A stretch of DNA of 24,174 nt, taken from contig JAEZCN010000055.1 of assembly GCA_023433515.1 (NCBI GenBank), positions 1 through 24,174 of the forward strand. Reading direction: 5' to 3'. The notes under the pieces were generated by a model. It had not been told where the DNA came from. It saw only the letters and a program-made list of their open reading frames with translations, and ran no database searches. Positions 6,381 through 14,874 of this stretch are shown in pieces; position 1 is the stretch's first letter; every line of letters begins with the position of its first letter. This DNA is from Pseudomonadota bacterium. GTDB lineage: Bacteria; Pseudomonadota; Gammaproteobacteria; Steroidobacterales; Steroidobacteraceae. Both the position numbers and the translations under genes were made by a program.

Positions 6381-7570
6381 CAACCGCCTCCCACGATCTC
6401 GAACAGTCCCGCGGCGCCCATGCCGCCGCCGATGCACATGGTGACCACGGCGAGCTTCGCGCCGCGCCGCCGGCCTTCGATCAGCGCGTGTCCGACGAGC
6501 CGCTGGCCGGACATGCCATACGGATGCCCGACCGCGATCGCACCGCCATTTACGTTCAGCCGGTCGTCGGGGATCCCGAGCTTGTCCCGACAATAGATGA
6601 CCTGCACCGCGAATGCCTCATTGAGTTCCCATAAGTCGATGTCGTCGACCGATTTCCCGGTGCGCTCGAGCAGTTTGGGGATCGCATACACGGGGCCGAT
6701 GCCCATCTCGTCCGGCTCGCATCCGGCGACCGCGAAGCCGCGGAATATGCCGAGTGCTTTGAGCCCGAGCTGCTCGGCGCGGCGCGAACTCAGCACGACG
6801 CAGGCGCCCGCGCCATCGGAGAACTGGCTCGCATTACCCGCGGCGATAACGCCACCCGGTGTCGCGGGCCGGATCTTCGACACCGCCTCGTAGTTGGTAT
6901 CCGCGCGAATGCCTTCGTCCGCGCTCACCGTCACGGTACGAGTTGCGAGCCGGCCGCTGTCCTTGTCGGCAACGCCGGCCACGACTTCGATCGGTGCGAT
7001 TTCGTCGACGAACTTCCCCGCGGCCAGCGCCGCGGCTGCCCGCTGTTGGCTTTGCACGCCATATCGATCCTGCGCCTCGCGCGGAATCTTGTAGCGGCTC
7101 GCCACGTTCTCGGCGGTCTGCAGCATCGTCCAGTAGATGCCGGGAATTTTCTCGTCAAGCCAGGCTTCCTTCGCCATGAACATGTTCATGCGATCGTTCT
7201 GCACGCACGAAATCGATTCGACGCCGCCCGCGACGTACACCTCGCCCTCGCCGGTCATGATCCGTTGTGACGCGAGCGCGATAGTCTGCAGTCCCGACGA
7301 ACAGAAGCGATTGACCGTCATTCCGGCGGTGGAAACGGGGCAACCCGCGCGCAGCGCTATCTGTCGCGCGATGTTGAAACCGGTGGCGCCTTCCGGATTC
7401 GCGCAACCCATGAGCACGTCTTCGACGCTCGCCGGGTCGATGCCCGCGCGCTCGATCGCGGCCCTGACTACGTGACCGCCGAGCGTCGCGCCATGCGTGA
7501 GATTGAACGCGCCGCGCCAGGACTTCGCCAGCGCGGTGCGCGCGGTGGAAACGATGACGGCGTCAACCAC
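6380..7570 (-). CDS. Acetyl-CoA acyltransferase (3-ketoacyl-CoA thiolase)
   Basis: The protein has 396 residues, full length for the thiolase family. The catalytic residues are all present: nucleophile Cys90 (NRFCSSGLQ), His349 (GHPYGMSGQR) and Cys379 (CIGGGMGAA). It would cleave 3-ketoacyl-CoA to acetyl-CoA and a shortened acyl-CoA in the cytoplasm, the last step of fatty-acid beta-oxidation, or run in reverse as an acetoacetyl-CoA thiolase. The GTG start has AGGAGA upstream and overlaps the end of the FadB/FadJ-like gene by eight bases, so the two multienzyme partners are co-translated. It resembles the FadA-type partner of a two-subunit complex. It could also serve other acyl-CoA degradations, and chain-length preference cannot be judged here. 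Confidence 0.92.
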   Translation of the reverse strand: MVDAVIVSTARTALAKSWRGAFNLTHGATLGGHVVRAAIERAGIDPASVEDVLMGCANPEGATGFNIARQIALRAGCPVSTAGMTVNRFCSSGLQTIALASQRIMTGEGEVYVAGGVESISCVQNDRMNMFMAKEAWLDEKIPGIYWTMLQTAENVASRYKIPREAQDRYGVQSQQRAAAALAAGKFVDEIAPIEVVAGVADKDSGRLATRTVTVSADEGIRADTNYEAVSKIRPATPGGVIAAGNASQFSDGAGACVVLSSRRAEQLGLKALGIFRGFAVAGCEPDEMGIGPVYAIPKLLERTGKSVDDIDLWELNEAFAVQVIYCRDKLGIPDDRLNVNGGAIAVGHPYGMSGQRLVGHALIEGRRRGAKLAVVTMCIGGGMGAAGLFEIVGGG

Positions 7571-9719
7571 GGGACTTTCTCCTGCTCTTGGCGCGGCTCC
7601 CCTGCTTCGCCGGCCCCTTCGATGAATCCTCGTCGAATGTCCTGCCGGCCTTCGCGAGCTGCGTGATCAGCTTCGCGGGTTTCCAGAACGCGGGCTCGGC
7701 GTGGGAATTCTCCGCGAACTCGCGCATGCGCCGCTCGACACTCGCGAGACCGCGCCGGCTCGCGTAGAACATCGGGCCGCCGCGCTGCACGGGGAAGCCG
7801 TAGCCGGTGAGGTAAACGATGTCGATGTCGGATGCGCGCTGCGCGATGCCGTCCTCGAGCACGCGCGCGCCCTCGTTGACCAGCGCGAGCACGAGCCGGT
7901 CGACGATCTCGGTATCGCCGAGCCTGCGCACCGCGATGTGCAGCGCGTTGCGCTCCTCCTCGATGATCTTCTCGACCACGGGATCCGGCAGCGCGTCGCG
8001 CTTGCCGGGTTCGTAGCGATACCAGCCCACGCCGGATTTCTGTCCAAAGCGGCCGAGCTCGCAGATGCGGTCGGCGATGCGCATGGGGCGTTGTTTCGGA
8101 TTCTCGGCGTACTGCCGCTTGCGGATGTGCCAGCTGATGTCGTTGCCGGCGAGGTCCGACATGCGGAACGGGCCCATCGCGAAGCCGAACTTCTCGATCG
8201 CGCGATCGATCTGCTGGGGCGAGGCGCCTTCCTCGAGCATGAGCAACGACTGCTTGAAATATGCGTTGATCATGCGATTGCCGATGAAGCCATCGCATAC
8301 GCCCGCGACCACGGCGGTCTTGCCGATGCGCCGTGCGAGCGCCATGGCGGTCGCGAGCACGTCGGGTTTCGTCTTCTTCGCCCGAACTACCTCGAGCAGC
8401 CGCATGACGTTCGCGGGACTGAAGAAATGCAGGCCGAGCACGTCGCCGGGACGTTTCGTGAACGCCGCGATGCGATCGACGTCGAGCGTCGAGGTGTTCG
8501 TGGCGAGAATCGCGCCGCGTTTCATCGTCGCGTCGAGCGCGCGGAACACGCTCTTCTTCACCTCGAGATCCTCGAACACGGCTTCGATGACGAGATCCGC
8601 ATCGCGCGCGGACGCGTAGTCGAGCGACGGCATGATCAGCGCGCCGCGTTTCGCGGCCTCCTCCGGCTCGAGCTTGCCTTTCTGCACGGCGTTCTCGAAC
8701 TGCTTGCGGATGCCGGCGACACCACGATCGAGCGCCTCCTGTTTCGCTTCCAGCAACGTGACGGGAACACCGGCGTTCGCGAACGTGAGCGCGATGCCGC
8801 CGCCCATCGTGCCCGCACCCACGACCGCGACCTTGGCGATCTTGCGTTGCGGCGTCTTGTCGCTGAGGCCCGCGATCTTGGACGCCGCGCGTTCCGCGAA
8901 GAACGCGTGCCGCAGCGCGAGCGATTCGTCGCTGACCATGAGTTCGGTGAAGAGCTTGCGCTCCGTCGCGACACCCGCGTCGAACTTCTGAGTCGTGGCC
9001 GCGGCGACCGCTTCGAGTGCGCGCAGCGGCGCCGACAGGCCGCGCGCCACCGCGGTGACGCTGGTCTTCGCGAACTGCAGGAAGGCTTCCGCCTGCGGAT
9101 GTTTCACCGGAAGATCGCGCACACGCCGGATCCGCTTGCCTTCCTTGACGAGCGTGGTCGCGAATTCGCGCGCGGCGACGTCGAGCTTTTCGGTCGCGAT
9201 GACGTCGAACAACGCCGTGCCCTTGAACGCGCCCGCGGGCATCGTCGCGCCCGACACGATCATGTTGACCGCGGCTTCCAGGCCCACGAGCCGCGGGAAT
9301 CGCTGCGTGCCCTGCGCTCCGGGAATGAGCCCGAGCTTCACCTCGGGGAACGCGATCTTCGCGTCCGCGAGCGCCACGCGGTAGTGGCAGCCGAGCGCGA
9401 GTTCGAGTCCGCCGCCCATGCACGCGCCGCCGATCGCCGCGATTACCGGCTTGTCGGCCGCTTCGACGAAGTCGACCAGGTTCGGCAGGAACGGCTCGGC
9501 GTAAAACGTTCCGCCCGCGAACTCCTTGATGTCCGCGCCGCTCGAGAAGGCGCGGTCGTTGCCGATGAGCACGATCGCGCGTGCTTCTTTCGCCGCGAGC
9601 GCCCTGTCGAGCCCGGCGAGGATGCCGGCGCGTAACGCGTGCGAGAGCGCATTGAGCGGTGGATTGTTCATCGCCAGCCAGGCGATGCCCCTGTTGACCT
9701 TGTAACGAACCACTGTCAT
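7563..9719 (-). CDS. Bifunctional enoyl-CoA hydratase / 3-hydroxyacyl-CoA dehydrogenase (FadB/FadJ-like)
   Basis: The protein has 718 residues, the usual size of the alpha subunit of the beta-oxidation multienzyme. The N-terminal crotonase domain (1-190) has both catalytic glutamates, Glu106 (MGGGLELALGC) and Glu126 (FPEVKLG). A Rossmann NAD site follows (VVGAGTMGGGIA at 299-310), then the dehydrogenase His431 (LGLHFFSP) and two C-terminal 3-hydroxyacyl-CoA dehydrogenase domains. The last 25 residues are rich in Lys, Arg and Ser and look disordered. It hydrates 2-enoyl-CoA and oxidises the L-3-hydroxyacyl-CoA formed, feeding the thiolase downstream. No Shine-Dalgarno sequence precedes the ATG, but a promoter ends exactly at it (see the separate entry). 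FadB and FadJ cannot be told apart reliably here. Confidence 0.93.
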   Translation of the reverse strand: MTVVRYKVNRGIAWLAMNNPPLNALSHALRAGILAGLDRALAAKEARAIVLIGNDRAFSSGADIKEFAGGTFYAEPFLPNLVDFVEAADKPVIAAIGGACMGGGLELALGCHYRVALADAKIAFPEVKLGLIPGAQGTQRFPRLVGLEAAVNMIVSGATMPAGAFKGTALFDVIATEKLDVAAREFATTLVKEGKRIRRVRDLPVKHPQAEAFLQFAKTSVTAVARGLSAPLRALEAVAAATTQKFDAGVATERKLFTELMVSDESLALRHAFFAERAASKIAGLSDKTPQRKIAKVAVVGAGTMGGGIALTFANAGVPVTLLEAKQEALDRGVAGIRKQFENAVQKGKLEPEEAAKRGALIMPSLDYASARDADLVIEAVFEDLEVKKSVFRALDATMKRGAILATNTSTLDVDRIAAFTKRPGDVLGLHFFSPANVMRLLEVVRAKKTKPDVLATAMALARRIGKTAVVAGVCDGFIGNRMINAYFKQSLLMLEEGASPQQIDRAIEKFGFAMGPFRMSDLAGNDISWHIRKRQYAENPKQRPMRIADRICELGRFGQKSGVGWYRYEPGKRDALPDPVVEKIIEEERNALHIAVRRLGDTEIVDRLVLALVNEGARVLEDGIAQRASDIDIVYLTGYGFPVQRGGPMFYASRRGLASVERRMREFAENSHAEPAFWKPAKLITQLAKAGRTFDEDSSKGPAKQGSRAKSRRKSRG

Positions 9720-9755
9720 GCGCGGATCATAGGCACGCTTTCCGGCGAAGGTCGA
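9720..9755 (-). promoter_or_regulatory. Candidate sigma-70 promoter giving a leaderless fadB/J transcript
   Basis: On the minus strand, TCGACC (9755-9750) and TATGAT (9731-9726) match the -35 and -10 boxes at 4/6 and 5/6, with 18 bases between them. Six bases separate the -10 box from the ATG at 9719, so transcription would start at or next to the A of the start codon. This agrees with the absence of a ribosome binding site. It would also separate this operon from the MATE gene ending 54 bases upstream. Confidence 0.5.
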
Positions 9756-9773
9756 TCAGGCGACTCCCCTACT

Positions 9774-11192
9774 TCAGGCGTCCGCCAGGTTCACGCGCCG
9801 CCAGGCGCCTTGTTTCCAGCGCCAGAACATCGTCAGTCCTAACAAGATGACGTAGGTCATGAGCGCGAGCCACCCGCCCTTGGCGCCGAGACCGAATTGT
9901 GGCAGGCCGTCCACCCATCCTTCTCCCGGCGCGAAGATCAGCGTGTGCGCGAGCGGGACGAAGAAGAACCACGACAGGATCAGCGCCACCGCCGCGGGCA
10001 CGCGCGTGTCGCCGGCGCCGCGCAGGCAGAATCCCGCGCCGCAGTACAGGCCATCGAAGACCTGGTACGCGGCGGCTGGCCACAACAACACGAGACCGAG
10101 CGCGATCACGTCGTCGGCGTTCGCATCTCCCGCCCCGAGGAACACCGGCAGCACCCACGGGCCGCCGACGAGCAAGCCGATGGCGATGCAGGCCATGAGC
10201 CCCACGCACAACATCACGATCACGTTGCCCATGCGATTGGCCCAGTCACGGCTGCCTGCCCCGATCGATTGTCCGACGAGTGTCGTGCCCGCGAGCGCGA
10301 TGCCGATCGTCGGCATGTAGGCCAGCGACGTCAGCGCCATCACGATCTGCGTGGCGGCCGCACCGACCGCGCCCGTCTGCGCGATCATCATCTGCGACAA
10401 GGCGAGCCCGAGCACGTCCGCGCCGTACATGATGCCGATGGGCAGGCCCACGACGAGCTGCGCGCGGATCACCGAAAGCTTCGGGCGCCACATGATCTTC
10501 GACTGGTATTCGCGCCCGATCCGCCCGCGCAGGAAGAACGCCAGCGCGAGCAAGAGCCCGGTGAACTGCGCGACGTTCGTGCCCCAAGCCGCGCCGCTCA
10601 TTCCCATGTCCAGCTCGAACATCAGCACCTGGTTCGCGATGACGTTGGTGATGAACGTGGTCACGACCACGGCCATCGTGAAACGCACGGCGGAAATGCC
10701 GTTGAAGAATCCCATCGCGGCCCAGGCCATCGAGCCGATGAACGCGCCACCCATGCGTGGACCCCAGTATTCGAGGGCCAGCGTTTCGAGGCGTGGATCC
10801 AGTTCGAATGGCGCCAGGATTTTCGGCCCCGCGAACGACAGCGCGAGGAACACGGGTGCGATCACGAGCGACGCCCACAAGGCGTTCCACAACGCGAGCG
10901 ACGCGCGCGCCTTGCGGCGACTGCCGTAGGCTTGCGCGACGAAAGTCTGCACCGCGAGCCCCACGCCACCGAACAGCAGGATCGCGCAGGTCACGATCCA
11001 GTAGATGGCGCTCATCGCGGCGAGCGCGTCGGTGGACAGACGGCCGACGAACCACAGGTCGGTGAGGTTCAGCAGAGCCTGCACGGCATTCGTGGCCATG
11101 AGCGGCGCCGCGAGGCGCAGGATGGCGCGCAGGTCGATGCGAGGCTTGCCGGCGGCGTCGAGACGCTGCGCCGGTAGCAGGGAAAGGTTCAT
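9774..11192 (-). CDS. MATE-family multidrug/cation efflux protein
   Basis: The protein has 472 residues with about 12 hydrophobic segments arranged as two similar halves, as in MATE transporters. N-terminal features include ILRLAAPLMATNAVQALLNLTDLWFVGRL and the QTFVAQAYGS motif. The second half has ALAGTTLVGQSIGAG in the matching place. MATE proteins export cationic drugs or metabolites across the inner membrane in exchange for Na+ or H+. The ATG overlaps the stop of the nucleotide-carrier gene (ATGA) and has GGGGAGG upstream, so it is the last gene of the long ccm-maoC-transporter run. The family is certain and the substrate unknown. The GAGD motif near the C-terminal half (residues about 400-415) is also typical of MATE sequences. 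Confidence 0.92.
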   Translation of the reverse strand: MNLSLLPAQRLDAAGKPRIDLRAILRLAAPLMATNAVQALLNLTDLWFVGRLSTDALAAMSAIYWIVTCAILLFGGVGLAVQTFVAQAYGSRRKARASLALWNALWASLVIAPVFLALSFAGPKILAPFELDPRLETLALEYWGPRMGGAFIGSMAWAAMGFFNGISAVRFTMAVVVTTFITNVIANQVLMFELDMGMSGAAWGTNVAQFTGLLLALAFFLRGRIGREYQSKIMWRPKLSVIRAQLVVGLPIGIMYGADVLGLALSQMMIAQTGAVGAAATQIVMALTSLAYMPTIGIALAGTTLVGQSIGAGSRDWANRMGNVIVMLCVGLMACIAIGLLVGGPWVLPVFLGAGDANADDVIALGLVLLWPAAAYQVFDGLYCGAGFCLRGAGDTRVPAAVALILSWFFFVPLAHTLIFAPGEGWVDGLPQFGLGAKGGWLALMTYVILLGLTMFWRWKQGAWRRVNLADA

Positions 11193-12463
11193 GCGCGAAC
11201 CTCCCCCTGGCCCTTCTCGTGCCGCGAGTCGAAGGACTTGCCCAGTCGACGCGTCGCGCCCAGCAGCGCCAGGGACAGCCCCGCGCACAGCCAGGCCACG
11301 CCCGCGAGCGGCAGCGCGGCGATCAGCACGTATGCCCACTGCCCGAGCGTGTCCGCGCCCCGCTGCAGGACAGTGTCGATCAGGCTCTTGCTCTTGAACT
11401 TGCTCTCGGGGTTCAGCACCGTGAACAACATCTCGCGCGGCGCCTTGCCGAGTCCGTAGTCCGCGGCGCGCCGGATCACCTGCGTCACGAGCAACACGCC
11501 GCCGACGGGAAACACCGCGAGCACGACGAAGCTCACGCCGATCAGCACCGGCATCGCGGAAAGGCTCATGGCGACGCTGCCGCGGCGCGTGAGCCAGCCG
11601 ACGACGCCCGCCTGGAACACGAGCGAGAGGATATTCACGAAGAATTCCATGCGCGCGAACAGCGTGGCGCGGTCGGCGAGTTCGATGTAGTGCGTGCCCA
11701 CGAATTCGGCCTGCTCGTTGTACATGAACGCGCCGATCATCTGTCCCGCGACGATGAATCCCGCGATGCCGAGCAGATAGGGAGTGCGCGCGAGGCGCGC
11801 GAGATCGTCGATCGCGCGGCCACCCACCGGGATCGCGCCGTCGGGAACACGTTCGCCGCCCGGTGCCTGCCGCAACGTGCGCCGCGCCCATGACACGAGC
11901 CCGCCCGTGCACAGGATGAACACACACGCGATGACGATCAGCGGCGTGGGACCGATCTCGTGAATCGACAGCGCCACGAGATTCGGTCCGAGCAGCGCGC
12001 CGAGACTGCCGCCCGCGGCGATGTAGCCGAAGAAGCGCTTCGCGAGCTCCGGGCGCCACGCATCGGCCATCGCGCTCCAGAACACCGAAATGATGAACAG
12101 GTTCCCCGACGTGAGCGCAACGAAGTAGACGAACGCGAGAGTCGGGTCGCGCGGACGGACGTACAGGCCGAACGCCAGCGCGAGGAACACCGCCGCGAAC
12201 AAACCACCCGCGTACCACATGATCCGTCCGCGAGGCGTGCGCCGGACCAGCCACCAGTACACCGGCAGCAGCGCCGCGCTCACGAAGAGCACCGCGGTGA
12301 ACAGCCAGCGGTAGTGCTCGACGCCGACCACGAGCGCGAGCGCCTCGCGCAGCGGCCGCAGCATGTAGTAGCCGCACAGCAGGCAGAAGTGCGCGGCGCC
12401 GGCCGCGAGCAACGCAAGCCGCTCCGCCCGGATCGCCGGGGCTGTCGCGGCGGGCTGGTTCAC
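11189..12463 (-). CDS. ATP/ADP translocase-type (NTT/MFS) nucleotide carrier
   Basis: The protein has 424 residues from a GTG whose GTGA overlaps the stop of the maoC gene by four bases. The frame continues upstream, but that part lies inside maoC and is Arg-rich shadow. About 11-12 membrane segments are visible. Motifs HFCLLCGYYMLRPLREALAL near the start, SVFWSAMADAW, RFFGYIAAGGSLGALLGP and the later ADYGLGKAPREMLFTVL are typical of the Npt1/Npt2 (TlcA) group within the major facilitator superfamily. Obligate intracellular bacteria use relatives to import host ATP. Free-living proteobacteria carry shorter homologues of unknown substrate, and this appears to be one. Family confidence is good; nucleotide transport here is not established. 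Confidence 0.85.
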   Translation of the reverse strand: MNQPAATAPAIRAERLALLAAGAAHFCLLCGYYMLRPLREALALVVGVEHYRWLFTAVLFVSAALLPVYWWLVRRTPRGRIMWYAGGLFAAVFLALAFGLYVRPRDPTLAFVYFVALTSGNLFIISVFWSAMADAWRPELAKRFFGYIAAGGSLGALLGPNLVALSIHEIGPTPLIVIACVFILCTGGLVSWARRTLRQAPGGERVPDGAIPVGGRAIDDLARLARTPYLLGIAGFIVAGQMIGAFMYNEQAEFVGTHYIELADRATLFARMEFFVNILSLVFQAGVVGWLTRRGSVAMSLSAMPVLIGVSFVVLAVFPVGGVLLVTQVIRRAADYGLGKAPREMLFTVLNPESKFKSKSLIDTVLQRGADTLGQWAYVLIAALPLAGVAWLCAGLSLALLGATRRLGKSFDSRHEKGQGEVRA

Positions 12464-13350
12464 CGCAGCGACATCAGGGTTCCGGTGAGATGCGGCTTGT
12501 CCCCCTGCGCGTCGCGCAGCGCGAAACCGGAGCCGTTCTCGATCGGCCAGCGCTGCAACATGACCCAGGACGGCATGTAGATGGGTAGTTTGAAGTTCAC
12601 GGTCAGCTCGCAGCCACTCCCGAGTTCGGTGGCATCGAAGTCCGACGCGAGCCGGCCGAGCGACCACATGCCGTGCGCGATCGCGCGCGGAAAGCCGAAG
12701 GCACGCGCGGTGAGGTCGCTCATGTGGATGGGATTGACGTCACCGGAGATGAAACCGTACTTGCGGCCGAGGCCCGCCGGCGCACGGAAGCTGCTCGACT
12801 TGACGGCCACGCCGTCCGGCGCGGTGTCAGTGCCGCGCGCGGCCGCCGCCGACTTCGGCCCGCCGCTCGACTTGCGGCGCGCGAGGAACGTGCAGGTCTC
12901 GTCCCACAGCGACTCGCCGTGCACGACATATTCGGTGTGCAGTTCGAATTCCTGTCCGCGATCGGTGTCGCGGTGCCCTTCGATCCAGGCGCGGATCTCG
13001 GCGGGCTCGTCCGCCGACAGCGGCTGGCGCATCGCGATGCGGTTGTGGACGTGCACCAGGCCGAAGAGCTTCACCGGGAACGCCTCGGCGCCGAGCATCG
13101 CCAGGTGCAGCGGCATCGCGAGCACGTGTGGATAGGCGATCGGCAGCGTCGCGCCGGGCGCGGCTCCGCACACCTGCGAGTACGACGCGAGATGTTTGCG
13201 GTCGATGCTGACCTTCGCGAGACGCGCTTCGATGCGCGGCACCTCGCCGCTTTCCGGCACGTGCGCCGGTTTGCGCGCCGCCATGATCCTCGGATACATG
13301 GACCAGATCGCCGGCGCGCGCGCGAATTCGAGCGAATGCTTGGCGTGCAT
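12460..13350 (-). CDS. MaoC-family acyl dehydratase ((R)-specific enoyl-CoA hydratase-like)
   Basis: The protein has 296 residues from the ATG at 13350, which is preferred over the longer frame opening at 13512, because the extra 54 residues fall on the GGATC repeat and the end of ccmI. The C-terminal half (about 185-290) is a MaoC hot-dog domain with the hydratase-2 motif SGDVNPIHMS (catalytic Asp204 and His209) followed by AFGFPRAIAHGMWSLG. The N-terminal half is a second, degenerate hot-dog domain. These enzymes hydrate 2-enoyl-CoA to (R)-3-hydroxyacyl-CoA or dehydrate it, in lipid or polyhydroxyalkanoate metabolism. The gene follows ccmI by 58 bases and overlaps the nucleotide carrier. 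No strong ribosome binding site is seen. Confidence 0.87.
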   Translation of the reverse strand: MHAKHSLEFARAPAIWSMYPRIMAARKPAHVPESGEVPRIEARLAKVSIDRKHLASYSQVCGAAPGATLPIAYPHVLAMPLHLAMLGAEAFPVKLFGLVHVHNRIAMRQPLSADEPAEIRAWIEGHRDTDRGQEFELHTEYVVHGESLWDETCTFLARRKSSGGPKSAAAARGTDTAPDGVAVKSSSFRAPAGLGRKYGFISGDVNPIHMSDLTARAFGFPRAIAHGMWSLGRLASDFDATELGSGCELTVNFKLPIYMPSWVMLQRWPIENGSGFALRDAQGDKPHLTGTLMSLR

Positions 13351-13390
13351 GTGTCGGCGTCTCGTGAGCGGTAGATGGCCGGTTCGGTCC

Positions 13391-13410
13391 GGATCGGATC
13401 GGATCGGATC
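13391..13410. repeat. GGATC x4 tandem pentanucleotide repeat
   Basis: Four perfect copies of GGATC lie directly after the TGA stop of ccmI, in the spacer before maoC. The last repeat runs into the stop codon (13409-13411). A fifth, partial copy (TCC) precedes them. Being outside both reading frames, slippage would alter only the spacer. Confidence 0.8.
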
Positions 13411-14443
13411 AGGGAGACAGTCGATCGATGACGATCTCCAGTCGTCCGTCCTTGCCGACATGATAGCTAACTTGTCCGAATGGGTCGCCACTGCTCGCCG
13501 TCGGAGTGCCACCGAGCGCGACGCGGGCCACGACCTCGAGCTGCTGACCCGCCGCGATCCGGCGCGATTCCAGCATCGCGTCCGCGGCGGTCAGCTCGAC
13601 GTCCACCGGGAAGGTGGCCGCGAGGCGCTTCACGGCGAATGGCGGTCCGGGCTGTTTCGGATCGCGCGCGGCGACGAACAGCGTCGCCCGCGGGTTCACC
13701 TTGTCCGCAAGCGCCGGCGCGAGCGACACGCGCACCGTGATCGTTTCGCCCTTACCCTCTCCCTGGGTCGTCTGGCCGGAGTCCGCAGGCTGGGAGACCG
13801 CGGCGTTCCGCGCGCCGTCGATGTCGGCGATGCGCTTCTCGATGATGGCGCGCACTTCCGGCGGTGGATCGAGGTCGAGCATGCGTGTGAAACGCTCGCG
13901 CGCCGGGGCGAGATCGCCACGGGCGAGTGCCGCGAACGCGCTGTAGAACAGGGCCCGGCCGTTCTTCGGCTCGATCGCGAGCGCCCGTTCGAACAGTTGC
14001 CCCGCCGCCCCGCTCAGGTTTTCCGGGTTCTGGGCGACCAATGCCTCGCCGAGACCCAGCACGGCTTCCGCGTTCTGGCCATTCGCGAGCCGGTCGGCGC
14101 GCTGGAAGGCGCGCGCGGCCAGGGGAAACTGCTCGAGCTCGGTGTACGAGCGGCCAAGCATGATCCAGCCTTCGAGATTGTCGGGCTCCTTCGCCAGGCG
14201 CTTCGCGAGTCGCGCCGTCATCGCCGCGGGCGTGTCCGCCATCACGGCTTCGTCGACCCAGCTGAAGTTGCTGAAAACTACATAGGCGCCCGCCGTTCCC
14301 ACCAGCATCACGAACATCACGATGCCCGCCGTGACCCGGGAGGCTGGTCGCGCGTCGCCACGCGCGCGCAGTAGCGGGATGACGAGCAGCGCAGCGGCGC
14401 CCGCGGCCAGGGTACCCGCGATCAGTACGAAGACGATGGTCAT
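13409..14443 (-). CDS. ccmI: CcmI, cytochrome c maturation apocytochrome chaperone (short form)
   Basis: The protein has 344 residues, last gene of the ccmA-I operon, and the ATG overlaps the ccmH stop (ATGA). Two membrane segments (about 3-25 and 37-58) are followed by periplasmic TPR-like helical repeats (about 75-215), then a low-complexity linker and a C-terminal beta-rich domain (about 245-344). CcmI holds the C-terminal end of apocytochrome c and presents it to the CcmF/CcmH haem lyase. Only about 10 residues separate the two membrane segments. In many other CcmI proteins this loop is long and carries a leucine-zipper-like sequence, which is absent here. Identity rests on position and layout. 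Confidence 0.87.
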   Translation of the reverse strand: MTIVFVLIAGTLAAGAAALLVIPLLRARGDARPASRVTAGIVMFVMLVGTAGAYVVFSNFSWVDEAVMADTPAAMTARLAKRLAKEPDNLEGWIMLGRSYTELEQFPLAARAFQRADRLANGQNAEAVLGLGEALVAQNPENLSGAAGQLFERALAIEPKNGRALFYSAFAALARGDLAPARERFTRMLDLDPPPEVRAIIEKRIADIDGARNAAVSQPADSGQTTQGEGKGETITVRVSLAPALADKVNPRATLFVAARDPKQPGPPFAVKRLAATFPVDVELTAADAMLESRRIAAGQQLEVVARVALGGTPTASSGDPFGQVSYHVGKDGRLEIVIDRLSP

Positions 14444-14874
14444 TCTGTTCGTTCTTCCGCTTCGACGGGGGTGTCGTCGTTCGCGACGAGCGAGGCGCGC
14501 CGGCGCACGATGCGGATGCCGACGAAGATTCCTCCGACGAGGAAGATCACCGGCGCGATCCATACCCAGGCGGTCCGCGCCTTGAACGGCGGCTTGAACA
14601 GGATGACGTCTCCGTAGCGCTGCACCATGTATGCGCGGATCTCGTCGTCCGACTTGCCGGCGGTCAACTGTTCGGCGACATCGCGACGCAGGTCGGAAGC
14701 GAGGCCCACGGGCGAATCCGCGATGCTGTTGTTCTGGCATTGCATGCAGCGGAATTCGTGGGTGAGGTTCTCGTAACGCTGCTGCAGGACGGGATCCGGC
14801 AAATGGGTCGTGTCGATCGCGAACGCGCCGGCCGACCACAGCAGTCCCGCGAGGACCAGCACGGCGCGCGTCAT
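14440..14874 (-). CDS. ccmH: CcmH, thiol-disulfide component of cytochrome c maturation
   Basis: The protein has 144 residues. A signal peptide (about 1-19) precedes the redox domain with the CcmH signature FRCMQCQNNSIADS (Cys43 and Cys46). A membrane segment (about 107-127) and a charged tail follow. In the periplasm CcmH reduces the apocytochrome CXXCH disulfide with CcmG before CcmF attaches haem. Its stop overlaps the ccmI start, and its start overlaps the ccmG stop. The length matches the single-domain CcmH; the second half found in the E. coli protein is the separate gene ccmI here. Confidence 0.93.
   Translation of the reverse strand: MTRAVLVLAGLLWSAGAFAIDTTHLPDPVLQQRYENLTHEFRCMQCQNNSIADSPVGLASDLRRDVAEQLTAGKSDDEIRAYMVQRYGDVILFKPPFKARTAWVWIAPVIFLVGGIFVGIRIVRRRASLVANDDTPVEAEERTE

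Noticed and set aside
7701..9635. A 644-codon open frame on the plus strand opposite the FadB/FadJ-like gene
   Set aside because: Its composition (Arg/Glu/His/Ala-rich, no motifs) is that of a frame mirrored from a GC-rich gene. The minus strand has a complete enzyme with all catalytic residues.
13351..13512. A longer MaoC protein starting at 13512
   Set aside because: The extra residues would be read through the GGATC repeat and the last codons of ccmI, and the hot-dog domain needs none of them.
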